DNA of 64,000 nt from positions 1 through 64,000 of the forward strand of contig QANU01007790.1 of the NCBI GenBank assembly GCA_003254905.1, given 5' to 3'. The notes below the pieces were generated by a model. That model worked only from the letters and a program-made list of their open reading frames with translations, made no database searches and was not told where the DNA came from. Every line of letters starts with the position of its first letter. Within the stretch, counting starts at the first letter, position 1. Source of the DNA: Nissolia schottii (lineage: Eukaryota; Streptophyta; Magnoliopsida; Fabales; Fabaceae). This document shows, piece by piece, positions 9,561 to 20,178 of the stretch. A program made the translations under genes and the position numbers.

Positions 9561-12500
9561 CAAACGTGCGGGTGTGTGTATACACATATGTATATATATT
9601 TGTTATTATATTTTCATTCAATGAACCTAAATGCTCATTTTGGTTTTTTTTAGTGTTCTTTATTTTATTCCTTAAAAAATAAAAAAAATATTACTAATTT
9701 AGTCTTTAGAGTTCGTTTCTTTAAAGTACTAATTGAAAAGAATTGTGTTATTTAAATTCATTATTTATGGAACATTGTGTTAACTTTCCTTCATCTATTA
9801 TTATATGAGATTTCAATATGATGTGAATTCTATTAAAATCCCATTTAATGATTGATGAGTTGTATGTCAACATGATGTCCCGCAACAAAGAGTATAAATA
9901 ATCATTCTCAGTTGAAAAACATAATAAAAGGACAGGTGGTGCAATATTATTCGAAAGTTATTTTCAAGAAAGGTTCCACAACTTTTATATATATATATAN
10001 AATCTCTTGTGTGATATTCTTCCCCCTTTGCCTGATCTTACTTTCATTTCTCATATTAAGTAACCTGATATTATAATGCACACTGCAGGTATGAGGCAGA
10101 AAATCCAACCGCCACTATGTCCTCTATTATTACTTCCTGTATCAGCCACACATGGTTTGTATCAGCCCACGGGTGAGAATATTGATACCCACATACTTCT
10201 AAGTTCAGCTTAGAAAAAGGCTAGCCGTGGGTGCCACCATGAAGCTAACATAAATATTCTTTATTCAAGCTTTATCAGTTTTGTTTACCCAATAGTATAT
10301 GCATATTAATATAATATAATATAATCGACAAAGGCAAAGCCTCATTAATGGGGAACATGGCCTGCTTGTGTGGTGCTCCATCTAAACCCCTAAAATTAAA
10401 TTAAAAAAAAACCTCAAAGGGGCCAAAGTTATAATTATTTATTTGTTTATTTGTTTATTTATTTACTTCACTTTTGGAATTATAATAACTGAAACTTTAA
10501 TATGTTAAGAGATTTTGTGTTTGATGTTATCGTCAGATCATGCTCCATTAAGGACAAACAAGGTTTATGCTTGCCAATTGAGGATTGAGTCAATAATGCT
10601 GAGTAGTAATTCCTATCTGTATACCGCGTAGCAGTCATAATAGTGATTCCATGCAGGTGAACCGCCCGATCTAGATTTTGTCTTTTTCAGACCGTACGAT
10701 CAAGAATTTTTACCCTGGTATTGATAGTAACGTATCTTATACCCTATCAATTTGCGGTGGGTTAGGAAAATTCTTGAGTTCAAATGTTAAATATGTTATA
10801 AGTCTCATAATAAATGACACTAGTATATTAGCCCATGCAATGAAGGGGTGGGGGGACGATATAAAATTTTTAATGAAAAAAAATTAACTCCTTAATTATT
10901 AAAGTTATATAGAATATGTGTTTAAGCGTTTTGCTACTCGTCTTTCACTTCATCAAATTGTGTAGATTTTTTTGACACTAACCTTACTTTATATAAACTA
11001 TCTATCTTTTCACTCTTTATTTTCGCTCCACACAAATTTTTAAAATTTTTCATTTTCTATTCCTGCCCCGTAAAAACTATTTAATCTTCTCACTTGTTAT
11101 CACTGCTACTCTATTTTGTAATCATCTACATTTTTTATCCTTATTTCAAAAAAAAATATTTGTCTCTCTTTACCGAGTCCTTGTAAGTTATTGTAGTCAT
11201 ATCATGTATGTATGTATGCAAAAAAAAGTATCACCTATGACTATACCAAAAAAAAAGTACACCTAATATACATGTTTAGCATCGCATGACAAAAGCTTTC
11301 AAAAAATATATATGTATTATATCCTTGTGTCATAAATTATAAAAAAAAATGTTTCCAATAAATTCATTCTCACATTAATAAGCAATGGGAAAAAAATTGA
11401 CATCTTTACATATATTTAACATCACTTGTTTGAGATATTACCTCGGTGATAAAAACTTTTACCTCACCTATTTGAGCAATTAAATTTATGATATTTTAAT
11501 TAACCAAACTTGTATGTCTATCATCTGAGCCGTTAAAAATTATTTTTATTACCATCATTATTTTCATTAATATTTTAATAAAAATAAGTTTAAAAAATTC
11601 TCTAAATTTTTTCATTTCTTTTTTCTTATCACTTAATTCATATTATCTTAATAATAGACAAAGTGAATAATATTGCCAATTAAAATGTTTAACAACTTGT
11701 TCATAACATTAACCTATCAAATGAAAAATCCAGTGAGTTTTTACTCATGTAACACATTGAAAATAAAATGACCACTCAAACAAAATTTAAAACACAATCT
11801 CTTTTTTTTTAAAAAAAATTAATAAGATTCCTGGGTTATAAAGAAGTTTCAGAAAAATTATCTCATTGTTATATCAACAAGGTCTGACTGTGCATCTAAT
11901 AATAAGCAAATATCAATTAAAACAACAAAATCAAGTACAATATATAAAAAATATACTAAAAAAATATTATTAAAATATTATAATTTTATAAATAAAAATT
12001 ATAATAAAATATTATATATTATTTGAAAAAAAATTATATTAAAGAAAAATTGTATGATATATTTGATATAACACCTTTTATTACAGTAATTAATTTTATA
12101 AGAATTTTTTACCCAAATTTTAAGTGTGAACCGAACACAATTAAAGAAAAAAAAAACTTGATTTTCCCTATGTTTGTCTTATTTCTTAAAAGATTTGTTA
12201 TATTTTTCCTTTTATATCTCATCAACCTCTAAGTATCCATCTTTTAAATCTTAATTGAATAGAATCTTTATGAATCATAAAAATTAACATTTAATTTAAA
12301 ATGTATTCTTGCAATAGTTAATTACACACCAAGAAAAAGAAAAAAATCATATTTTTTTCGATCTCTTGATCACTTCCTTTTGAATATGTTTAACATAACC
12401 TTTGTAAGTTGATTTTTACTCAATAAAATATACGGTATATTTGTCCTAATTTTATTTTTATATTAATAAATATTGATAAAATAAATTTATCTAAGTTAAG

Positions 12501-13147
12501 ATTTTTCGTTGATTTTCAAAATGAAATTAAAGTCCTTAATTGATAAGTTTTAAATTTAAGATCCTTAATTAATAGTGACATTAAACTTGAAGTCCTCCTA
12601 CAATATTTTCTTATTTTGGACAATATCGTTAATCATAAAAATCGTTAAAACCCCAATTTCTCAACAGGTTCCTCATCCTTTGATTGTTGTCACAAAAAAT
12701 TGTAAATCCTAGATTGGAGCTAATATTTCCTTGATATTCTTCATGATTTCTTCTTTCTTTCCCTTTTTTTATTTAGATATTTTTCATATTGGATATTCCC
12801 TTATTAGATAAAGATAATTAGTTCTGAAAAAAATATTGATCCATGACAGTCTCCACCTAATTGAATATCGATTTGACAATTTCAAATATGGTAAAAGCAA
12901 TATGTTTTTTACCACAACAATATATTAGCTAAAGACTAGAGTATGAACGATGTGACGCACGAAAATTGTATAATTTGAATATAAAATATATCGGTGTAAA
13001 AATAATATATGGCTTAAATATAAATTTTAACCATATTATTAAATTAAAAAAATTAAAACTTGCAATAGGTTTGTTATTTTTTTTTAATTTATTGTAGCAA
13101 TAAAAATTTTGAAATATATTTATAAATAATCAATTCCGCCACATAAT
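9561..13147. other. Long AT-rich intergenic DNA, no gene seen
   Basis: Includes an (AT)n tract at about 9986-9999 ending in the ambiguous base at 10000, (TAATA)n-like repeats near 10310 and many poly-A/T runs. The 69-codon ORFs at 10678 and 12023 have no recognisable domain and low-complexity composition. Nothing else supportable was found. Confidence 0.55.
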
Positions 13148-13540
13148 TAGGAATGACAATAAGGTAAGGTGGGAGCAGAGGATCGATAGTCCCTATCCCG
13201 ATACTATGCATAAAAATTCATTGCATCCCTACTTGGGTGCCTATGTTTCACCACTCTGCATGTATGAATAGGTACCCATAGATGACCAATATATTATTAA
13301 AAAATTTAATATTTTTCCAAGTCTAATACAAATGAAGTTGTCAAAGAATAATTTAGGATTGTTCATGTCCTGATTCAGCTCGATGGCTGGCTCGGCCCGA
13401 TTCAAAGTTTTTTTAGTTGGGTTTGAATTATTAAATTTGACTTGGTGACCTTCTGAGGTGGGTTCAAATTATGCTTCAAGTTGGTCCAACCTTGGCCGAA
13501 GCCATATGGTTCTTTAAAATTTATATTTTATAAAAATTAG
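13148..13540. mobile_element. hAT-like non-autonomous relics (GGCCCG-type ends)
   Basis: Two adjoining phrases, AGGAATGACAATAAGG at about 13149 and TCGGCCCGATTCAAAG at about 13391, resemble degenerate ends of the widespread plant repeats that begin TAGGGGTGNCAA and carry GGNCCGNCC runs. No transposase or clear target duplication is seen. Family assignment is weak. Confidence 0.3.
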
Positions 13541-14828
13541 TGATAAATTATTAAACCTTAATTTATACTTCAAATAGTATTCTTTTAGAAAATGTTATGT
13601 TGCTTTTGAATTGATTTATTTATTTTGAATTATGCATTAAAAGATATCTCTTAAATTTAGTTTGTTACATGTTCTTATGACTTTACTATGTGTAATGTTC
13701 AAACCTTATATAATATATAAATATTGGGTCAACCTCGTTTGGCCTCTTATTAGTGAGACCATTATAGGGCTGAGTCTAGAATTTTTAAAAAAAAATGACT
13801 CAATCATAAAATTGGGTCAGGTACACATTTTGTTCAACCATGTCCATATACACCCTGGAACAATCTAAATATATAAAAAAAAAACCTAAAACACTTAAAA
13901 AAAATGTCCTCAAATTATCGAGAGAAAAAATGGCCCTCAATTTAGTAACCAGCTGAAGTTTAGTCTAATGCTAAGTGGTTAGTCTACCATAAAGTGACAA
14001 ACCCTAATTCAAATATCAACTGAAAGAGTCGTCTAAAATTAAGTGACAATACTCTTATAAAATTTTCTCTAATAAAAGGATACATATGAGAAACTAAAAT
14101 TTATATAATACGTTTTTTTTATATGATACATTTTTCTTACCCAAAATTTGATATAATTAAATAATATTTATATATATCATTATTATATGACACACTTAAT
14201 ATTTAAACTTAATTGAATTAGTTATATGATATGTTTATGATATGTTTTTCTTACCCAAGACATCAATAATTTAATATGTGTTGTGCTTGGTGATTGAATT
14301 TTCTTATTTAAGTGTAATAAATATAATAATTTTCTTATTTATGATGATTAATAATTATAATGTTAATGATTAAATCTGTGAGATTTATTTATCTAATTTA
14401 ATTAACTAGTATGTGAACCCGTGCAATGCACAAGATTTTTTTTAATTTATAGTTGTAAAATTTATCACTTAAAGATACAATCTTTGACACCAACAAATGT
14501 AATCATGAATGACATAAGGTGTAATACAATAATAAAATTTTCATTCTAAATTCAATGTTACACAATTCGGTACTTCATAAGAAAGAAGCAATTACAGTAT
14601 ATCATACACTCTTAATACAACCGTAAATACAGTATCCCATTCTTAAAAAAAAGAAGAAGAGAGGTATATTATTATAATGTAATAAGAATATATTACGTCA
14701 TATATTTATGATTGTGCATTTTTTGTTCATTGGCCGAATTGCTAAAAACATATATTTTCTATTTATTAATTTCTAGTGTCTTAACCCATGTAATTCACGG
14801 ATGAGTTATATAATTTTAATTTAAATTG

Positions 14829-14862
<34 letters not shown>

Positions 14863-15144
14863 TAATATTAAATTTATGACTTTAATTACAATATTTAAAT
14901 GTTTTCTCTGATATGACATGCAAAAATATAAATTGGTAGAATAAATCAATTGAAAATTTTCATAAGATAAAATGATTATTATTAGTTGTATAATACATGC
15001 ATGTGTAAAATATTTGATTTTCTTAGAGGAGATTTTAATGAGGTTTTGATTTGCAAAAGAGCATTGTTGAGTTTTAATGGACAGTTACTTGTTATATTTG
15101 TTTATCCATTAGTGAGTTTAGTCTTCTTTTCGTTCATCTTATAA
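13541..15144. other. AT-rich intergenic DNA with possible Helitron-type ends
   Basis: No gene seen. At 14405-14435 and again near 14765-14795 the phrase ACTAG...ACCCGTGCAATGCAC (degenerate in the second) occurs; on the minus strand it reads as a GC-rich hairpin followed about 10 nt later by CTAG. A (TA)n run lies at 14832-14859. Confidence 0.4.
14832..14859. repeat. (TA)n microsatellite
   Basis: About 14 TA units in AT-rich DNA. Confidence 0.9.
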
Positions 15145-15176
15145 AATTGGCTTGCATCTCCTGTGCAAATGAAGTA

Positions 15177-15493
15177 CTCCCTGCATTCTCTTTTATCTAT
15201 TTAAAACCAAACATAAAAAAAAAATTAAGGTAAACAAAAAAAATATCTTGATAAATATATAAAATGATTTGAACTGACAAAATTATCCTTACATAAAAAA
15301 TAAATTTCTCTTCGTTGTTCTTCTCATCACTTATTATAATGATAAATAAATGCTCCACTACAAATTAATGTCCCTCTACAATTAGATTAGGGGTAAATAT
15401 GGATGAAAATAATTAATGCCAGATATTGTCAATGAACAGATATTATGAAATCCTAAAAATAAAGAATGGGCAAATAAAAAAGAACGGAGAAAG
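15177..15493. mobile_element. Mariner/Stowaway-like MITE, copy 1
   Basis: Left end CTCCCTGCATTCTCTTTTAT and right end AAAAAAGAACGGAGAAAG are inverted repeats of the CTCCCTCCGT type. The element is flanked by TA on both sides (15175-15176 and 15494-15495), the target preference of Tc1/mariner elements. It is 317 bp and non-coding. It lies in a flank that is repeated around copy 2. Confidence 0.7.
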
Positions 15494-15581
15494 TATATGG
15501 CTGGTATCTCTTGCTCACATTAAGTTATTTAGCATCTTTCGTGCAATTAATTTGATTGACATCTCTCATGCAAATTAAGTT

Positions 15582-15821
15582 CTTCTTCCACACCCTTTTT
15601 ATCTATTAGTTTGGATAAATTTCTTCATTCAAAAATTAAGTCATTCATTTTTCACACAAAATTTATTCTAAAATTTTAATTAAGTGTCCCTAAGAGAGGA
15701 AGTCTTGAAAATAACACTTTCTTGATATTTTTATGTATTTTCTTAAAAATTAAATAAGGTTACTCTAGTAAAATTGTTTCAGCATTTAACGAAAGTGATT
15801 GATAAAAAGGAATGTATGAAG
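15582..15821. mobile_element. Related MITE, copy 2, decayed
   Basis: Left TTCTTCCACACCCTTTTTAT and right GATAAAAAGGAATGTATGAAG form an inverted repeat similar to copy 1. The flanks (CATCTCTCATGCAAATTAAG before, GTATATGGTTGGCATATC after) also match those of copy 1, so both copies sit in duplicated target DNA. Confidence 0.6.
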
Positions 15822-15879
15822 TATATGGTTGGCATATCTCATGCAAATTTAAGTATTACCCCTACAATTATAGGCGTCA

Positions 15880-16025
15880 AAATGGGTCGACTCGGCCCAT
15901 TTAGGTTGGGCCACATCGGGTTGGGTCATTTCGAGTTATGTTATTTTTACGCTCGTAAAATACTAGCCCATTTTTATTCGAACCATTTATGGGTTGGCCC
16001 CTGGACCAATATTTTTTTCACTCTT
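15880..16025 (+). mobile_element. hAT-like GGCCC-type repeat relic
   Basis: GGCGTCAAAATGGGTCGACT, then CGGCCCATTTAGGTTGGGCC, the typical start of a widespread plant hAT-like non-autonomous repeat. Cut short by the LTR at 16034. No transposase. Confidence 0.35.
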
Positions 16026-16251
16026 AAGGACATTGATAAGTGCCCAATTTACGCAATTTTGACCTATTAAAAAGGCACTTATTCGCTTATGTTTAAATGA
16101 ATTATCTAATGAATTCCCCATTTTTGTAGGATTTTTAATATATTTTGAAAAATGGATGCAAGCATAAATAATTGAGAATAATCCCATGAAGAATAGAGCA
16201 AAAGGGCAAAAGTGGAAAAAGAGCTTAAAAGAGGAAATCAGACGTGAAGGC

Positions 16252-16530
16252 CGCTCAGCGGTTAAGTGTTGATCGCTCAGCGACAAAGGAAGAATCGCTC
16301 AGCGGTGGTACCTGGACCACTGAGCGATCGTACCCTCGAACCCACTTGCAGCCGCGCATTTAATGCGCCAGCTGGAGCGAGCTGGATGGCGGTGCCGCCT
16401 GCAAAAAGCTGCCGGAACATTTATTACTCCGCGTGAAATGATTACGCCGCTCAGCGATTTTGCACTGCCGCTCAGCTATAAGGACTAAATTGCTCAGCGG
16501 TTGTACCCAAACCACTAAGCGATGGACCAG
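16252..16530 (+). repeat. GCTCAGCG repeat block of the LTR
   Basis: At least five exact or near GCTCAGCG copies plus inverted forms (ACTGAGCG, ACTAAGCG). A ~35 bp module occurs twice (16295-16330 and 16491-16524): GCTCAGCGGT, then GTACC, then ACCACTNAGCGAT, itself a hairpin. The block is directly upstream of the LTR TATA box. Confidence 0.75.
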
Positions 16531-16538
16531 ATTTTGCC

Positions 16539-16547
16539 TATAAATAG
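16539..16547 (+). promoter_or_regulatory. TATA box of the Athila-like LTR
   Basis: TATAAATAG directly after the GCTCAGCG block and followed by a pyrimidine-rich leader (CATCCC repeats); the expected LTR promoter. Confidence 0.6.
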
Positions 16548-17605
16548 AGGAGGTTGTGCATTCACTCAATCCATCCCACTTCCATCCACAATACATCCCC
16601 CTTCCATCCCCTTCCATCCACAATACACCCTTCTTCCACCAAAAATTCATTCTTCCTTTGTATTTTTAGCTTAGGTTAGTTTAGCAACAAAGAGGAGGCT
16701 GGTGAAGGAGCCGGGAGATCGAAGAAGCTCGGCGAAGCCGCTGTCATGATAGCGTGGTAACGTGTCATGGTAAGCGTCCAAACCTTGCCTCTGAGATTCT
16801 CTTGTAAGATGGATTTGTAATCCTCTTGTTGTTGGGATTTTGATGAGTATTGTAGTATGATTGTATCCATGTAACTTTTGCATATAAATTTATCTATATC
16901 TTATGATTTGCTTGAATGGTTTTATGCTTAATGCTAGCTTTTGTTTAGTATTTTGCTTCTTGATTTGGGACTTAATTGTATGAACGAAAGTTGTATTAAT
17001 TAAGTCATAACCAAGTTAAAATCAATATTGCTATGCTAAGCTAGATTCTAGACTTGAACGTTCTGAACGAGAAGTTACAATCATTAGAGTCAGATTTAAA
17101 TCGTTTCATCTAATCTTGTTATCGTAACTGGAATAAAGGTTAGCCGTTTTAACATCTGGAATAACTCTGGCGTACTTTGTTAAAGTTTGTGTAAGAAATT
17201 AACAAATTTAACAAAGGAAACCTGTGATCTTTTCATACGCGAAAGCGATGATAAGTTAAGAACTGGTGGCGGGCAATCAATGAAATGATAAGTTCCGTGT
17301 AATAAGTAACTGGATGCATGAAACTATGATATGATTCAATTCCCAACAAGCTCTGGAACTATCTCTGATTTGTTGACTATTTACTTTTCTGTTGTTTATT
17401 TACTTATTTAAATTATCAAAACAAATTATCAAATCCTTCACTTCATTGTTTAATTAATTAAACTCAAGAACGGTATTTTTGCAACTCTCTGTGGATTCGA
17501 CTATACCCGACTATACTGCGATTGGATTCCTCGTGAATCTAAAAGCCGTAAAGTAGGATATATATTTAATTTGAACGACAAAAGCGCAGATAAGCTTTCA
17601 ACGAA

Positions 17606-17627
17606 ATTGGCACAGTTGTGGGAAACC
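17606..17627 (+). other. Degenerate primer binding site
   Basis: TTGGCACAGTTGTGGGAAACC resembles the TGGCGCCGTTGCCGGGGA sequence found at this place in Athila-type elements. It marks the 5' end of an element whose internal region is gone. Confidence 0.5.
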
Positions 17628-17664
17628 AGACTATGTCAAGATTGGAGAAAGTGTAACAATTGGC

Positions 17665-18433
17665 TTTCATCAGACATGCTTAGGGTATGCGTCCTTGATT
17701 TCGCATCTACCTTTGGTAGGGTTTGCGTATAACAACAGGTACCAAGAAAGCATCCAGATGACCCGTTTGAAACTCTTTATGGGAAACATTGCAGATGTCC
17801 CATTGGTAGGTTTAAAGTAGGTGAGGCAAAGCTTATAGCTCCCGACATTATCCAAGATCCCACAGATAAGATCAAGCTTGTTAAGGAAATGTTGTTAATA
17901 GCACAGTCTCGGAAAAAGTCCCAGGCCGATTAGTGTCGACATAGTTTGGAGTTTGAAGTTGGGGAGAAGGTCTTCCTGAATGTGTCCCCGGTGAAAGGGT
18001 GCCTCGTTTTGGCGAAAGAGGGAAGCTTAACCCTCGGTATATAAGTCCATTTGAGATTACCAAAAGGGTTTGTTCAATGGCCTACGAGTTTACTCTACCA
18101 CCTAGTTTGACAACATTTCACCCAGTGTTCCATGTATCGATGCTCAGACGATACATCTGCGATGATAAGCATATTCTAGCTCAACAGGACGTCAGGGTAG
18201 ATCCCAAAATGTCTTACAAAGAAGAACTAGTGGCCATAGTTGACAGACAAGTCAAGAAGCTTCACTCAAAGGAGGTAGTCTTAGTGAAGGTCATTTGGAG
18301 AAACCACTTTGGAGAGGAAGCAACTTGGGAGGCAAAGGACGCGATAAAGAAGTTATACCCCTCCCTCTTCGATTCTTCCAACATGTTCCAAAGTACAGTC
18401 AGTCAATCAATTTTGGGGACCAAAATTGTTTAA
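17665..18433 (+). pseudogene. Decayed Ty3 chromovirus pol end, including a 144-codon open chromodomain segment
   Basis: Integrase remnants appear as GFAYNNRYQES, FETLYGKHCRCP and QSRKKSQAD in shifting frames with stops. From 17999 the frame is open to 18433: a GPY/F-like segment (LNPRYISPFEITKRV, FHPVFHVSMLRRYI) and a chromodomain (VIWRNHFGEEATWEA, KKLYPSLF). It is the same family as the relic at 4483-5035. The open part probably reflects recent decay, not selection. Confidence 0.85.
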
Positions 18434-18444
18434 GAGGAAAAGAA

Positions 18445-18521
18445 TGTAAAGAACCAAGCTTTCAGAGGCACGCTGTAATGCCCATAGTGCGCTACAACAA
18501 CGCGGGACGAGGGACACACTA
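18445..18521 (+). mobile_element. LTR stub of the third Ty3 element
   Basis: After a purine tract (AAGAGGAAAAGAA) comes TGTAAAGAACC and about 75 bp resembling the start of the LTR at 5096. It stops abruptly at GGGACACACT, where AT-rich unrelated DNA begins. Confidence 0.6.
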
Positions 18522-18599
18522 AAAAAAATATTAAATCAACCAACACTGAAATAACTCTAAGCACATAAAAAAAACACTAAAGTTACTCATTAAAATATA

Positions 18600-19040
18600 A
18601 TATTTTCAGAATAAAGGGTAGTGTTGGTATTTCAAACCAAACATGGCGAAAATCCATTGGTCGTAGCCGAACGGACGATGGTACCGGCGCAGGGAATCGG
18701 AAACCCACCCTTATTTGCTGACAGTCCTCGCTTGACGGTGACCTCCACGCCACGTCATTGTCCAGTCCCTTATCTCCACGTCATCCTCTCTGGGGTCCCC
18801 CTAGTTAATCGAACGGCTAGGACCCCCTCACCTTGCCCGGAATCAACGGTCCCGATTCCTTATTCTAGACTCTTCCACCCGCTTAAGTATAGACAGAGAG
18901 CGTGGTCAAGTTTTAACCAGGGTTAGATTACTTAACCAAGCTTCCCCCATCGGGTTAAAGAACGTTCGTAGCGCGAGCGAGAGCGAACGCAGCGAGATAG
19001 AAAGAGAGAATAGACAGAGGAGAGAAGAAAAAAGAAAAAG
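18600..19040 (+). promoter_or_regulatory. Probable promoter region of the PI4K gamma-like gene
   Basis: CG-rich stretch upstream of the transcribed leader. It has two CCACGTCAT elements (about 18748 and 18776), ACGT-core motifs of the kind bound by plant bZIP factors. No clear TATA box; AAGTATAGA at about 18885 is the nearest. The promoter role is inferred from position. Confidence 0.4.
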
Positions 19041-20167
19041 AGGAAAGAAAGACGGATAGAGAGAGGGAGCCTTCGCGGGTGTGTTTTGCTTGGTCGAGAA
19101 ATCCTTCCGAGTCAACTCGGACGAGTTGTCTCATACATTTCTGCATCCATCGTACGGTAGCATTCGTTAATCCTGACGAATTCGCCGTCGATTTTTTTTC
19201 CCGTTCAGATCTCGGCATTGGGGCGTGTTGGCATTCGAAGTTTCAGCTCAATCGATTTGGCTCCCTCTTGATTTCGGGTATTTGAATTCATTCCGGTTCG
19301 ATTTGTTTCATTCAAACATTGTTTCTTTAGTTTTTCTGAAAATTCCCATTCCCATCGTTTTTTAAAGAGGAACTGTGTCGAAGCATGTTATTGCTGTGGT
19401 TTTGGTGACATACATGTTTCCGTGATCGAAGCTTTACGTTTTTGGTGGCTTCAAAAATGCTTTCTTTACCGGTTTTTCTTCCCCCCCCCCTTTGCGTTGC
19501 TTTTTTATGTGAAGTAATTGACATTGATTCGCTTAAGTTACTGTTTGCGATGGTTTCTAAAGACTATCATTTATTATGATTCAATTTGGTGCCTGGAAAT
19601 TTTATGCGTGTGAAAGGCTTAGTAGTGATGGCCCGTGATGTTTAAAAAAACCTGAAGCTTTGAATCGCATCTTAGTTGACGGTTACATCTATTTAACTTT
19701 TACTCCAGATTCATTGAACTTGGTGAGTGTTCAATGTTAGAATCTTTCTTTTTGATTTATATATATAACTTTGTTACTGTCTGTGATCTGTTATAACTTA
19801 TTGCATTGGATTTTGATTGAAGCTTCATATTTGTGCAGGTTTTATTATTTTGGCATCGGAGCATGATGGCCTTGTCTATGTAGCATTCACCTAGTATTAA
19901 TATCCCTGTGGTTTCGGTCCATCTTGTATTTATATCCTTATTCCTGGTTTTGGTCCTTCACTCGTGTGGTTGGAAAGTTTCGTGGTTGTGTAGTTCTAAT
20001 TGATTCTGACTGATTGATGATCGTTGGGGTGCGAGAAATTGGTCTCACTCAGTCACCATTGGCTCTGGAGTTTGGCAACAACTGGGGAGGGAGGAAGCTT
20101 TCTTCGCTGCCACCTCTGTTGCCTCCCACTGTGGAAGCCCATCTGATCCCGTCTACGGTGGTGTTAC
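19040..20167 (+). other. Inferred spliced 5' leader of the PI4K gamma-like gene
   Basis: GA-rich DNA at 18970-19070 looks like the start of a plant leader. A plausible leader intron runs from a GTATTTG donor at 19278 to the TTTGTGCAG acceptor ending at 19838. The remaining leader to the start codon holds a 6-codon upstream ORF (19865 region) and a 53-codon one (20017-20178). Intron ends are inferred by eye; other donors, such as GTGAGTG at about 19722, are possible. Confidence 0.45.
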
Positions 20168-20178
20168 ATGTCTCGTAA
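20017..20178 (+). CDS. Upstream ORF overlapping the kinase start
   Basis: 53 codons starting ATGATCGTTGGG, in a different frame from the kinase and ending at TAA 20176-20178, so it overlaps the main ATG (20168) by 11 nt. The peptide begins MIVGVREIGLTQSP and is not low complexity. Ribosomes that translate it could not simply reinitiate at the main start, so it would be expected to repress kinase translation. Its presence in the mature mRNA depends on the inferred leader splicing. Function is unproven. Confidence 0.4.
   Translation: MIVGVREIGLTQSPLALEFGNNWGGRKLSSLPPLLPPTVEAHLIPSTVVLHVS

Larger units (their letters stand above)
16034..17600 (+). mobile_element. Athila-like Ty3 LTR
   Basis: Starts TGATAAGTGCCCAATTTACG, a phrase typical of Athila-type LTRs, and runs to about CTTTCA at 17600, just before a primer-binding-site-like sequence. 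It contains repeated GCTCAGCG motifs at 16252-16530, a TATAAATAG box at 16539, and a final region with CTCTGTGGATTCGACTA, a common phrase before the PBS in this group. The right end is inferred from the PBS. The element body is missing: it joins a chromovirus end at about 17640. Confidence 0.7.
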
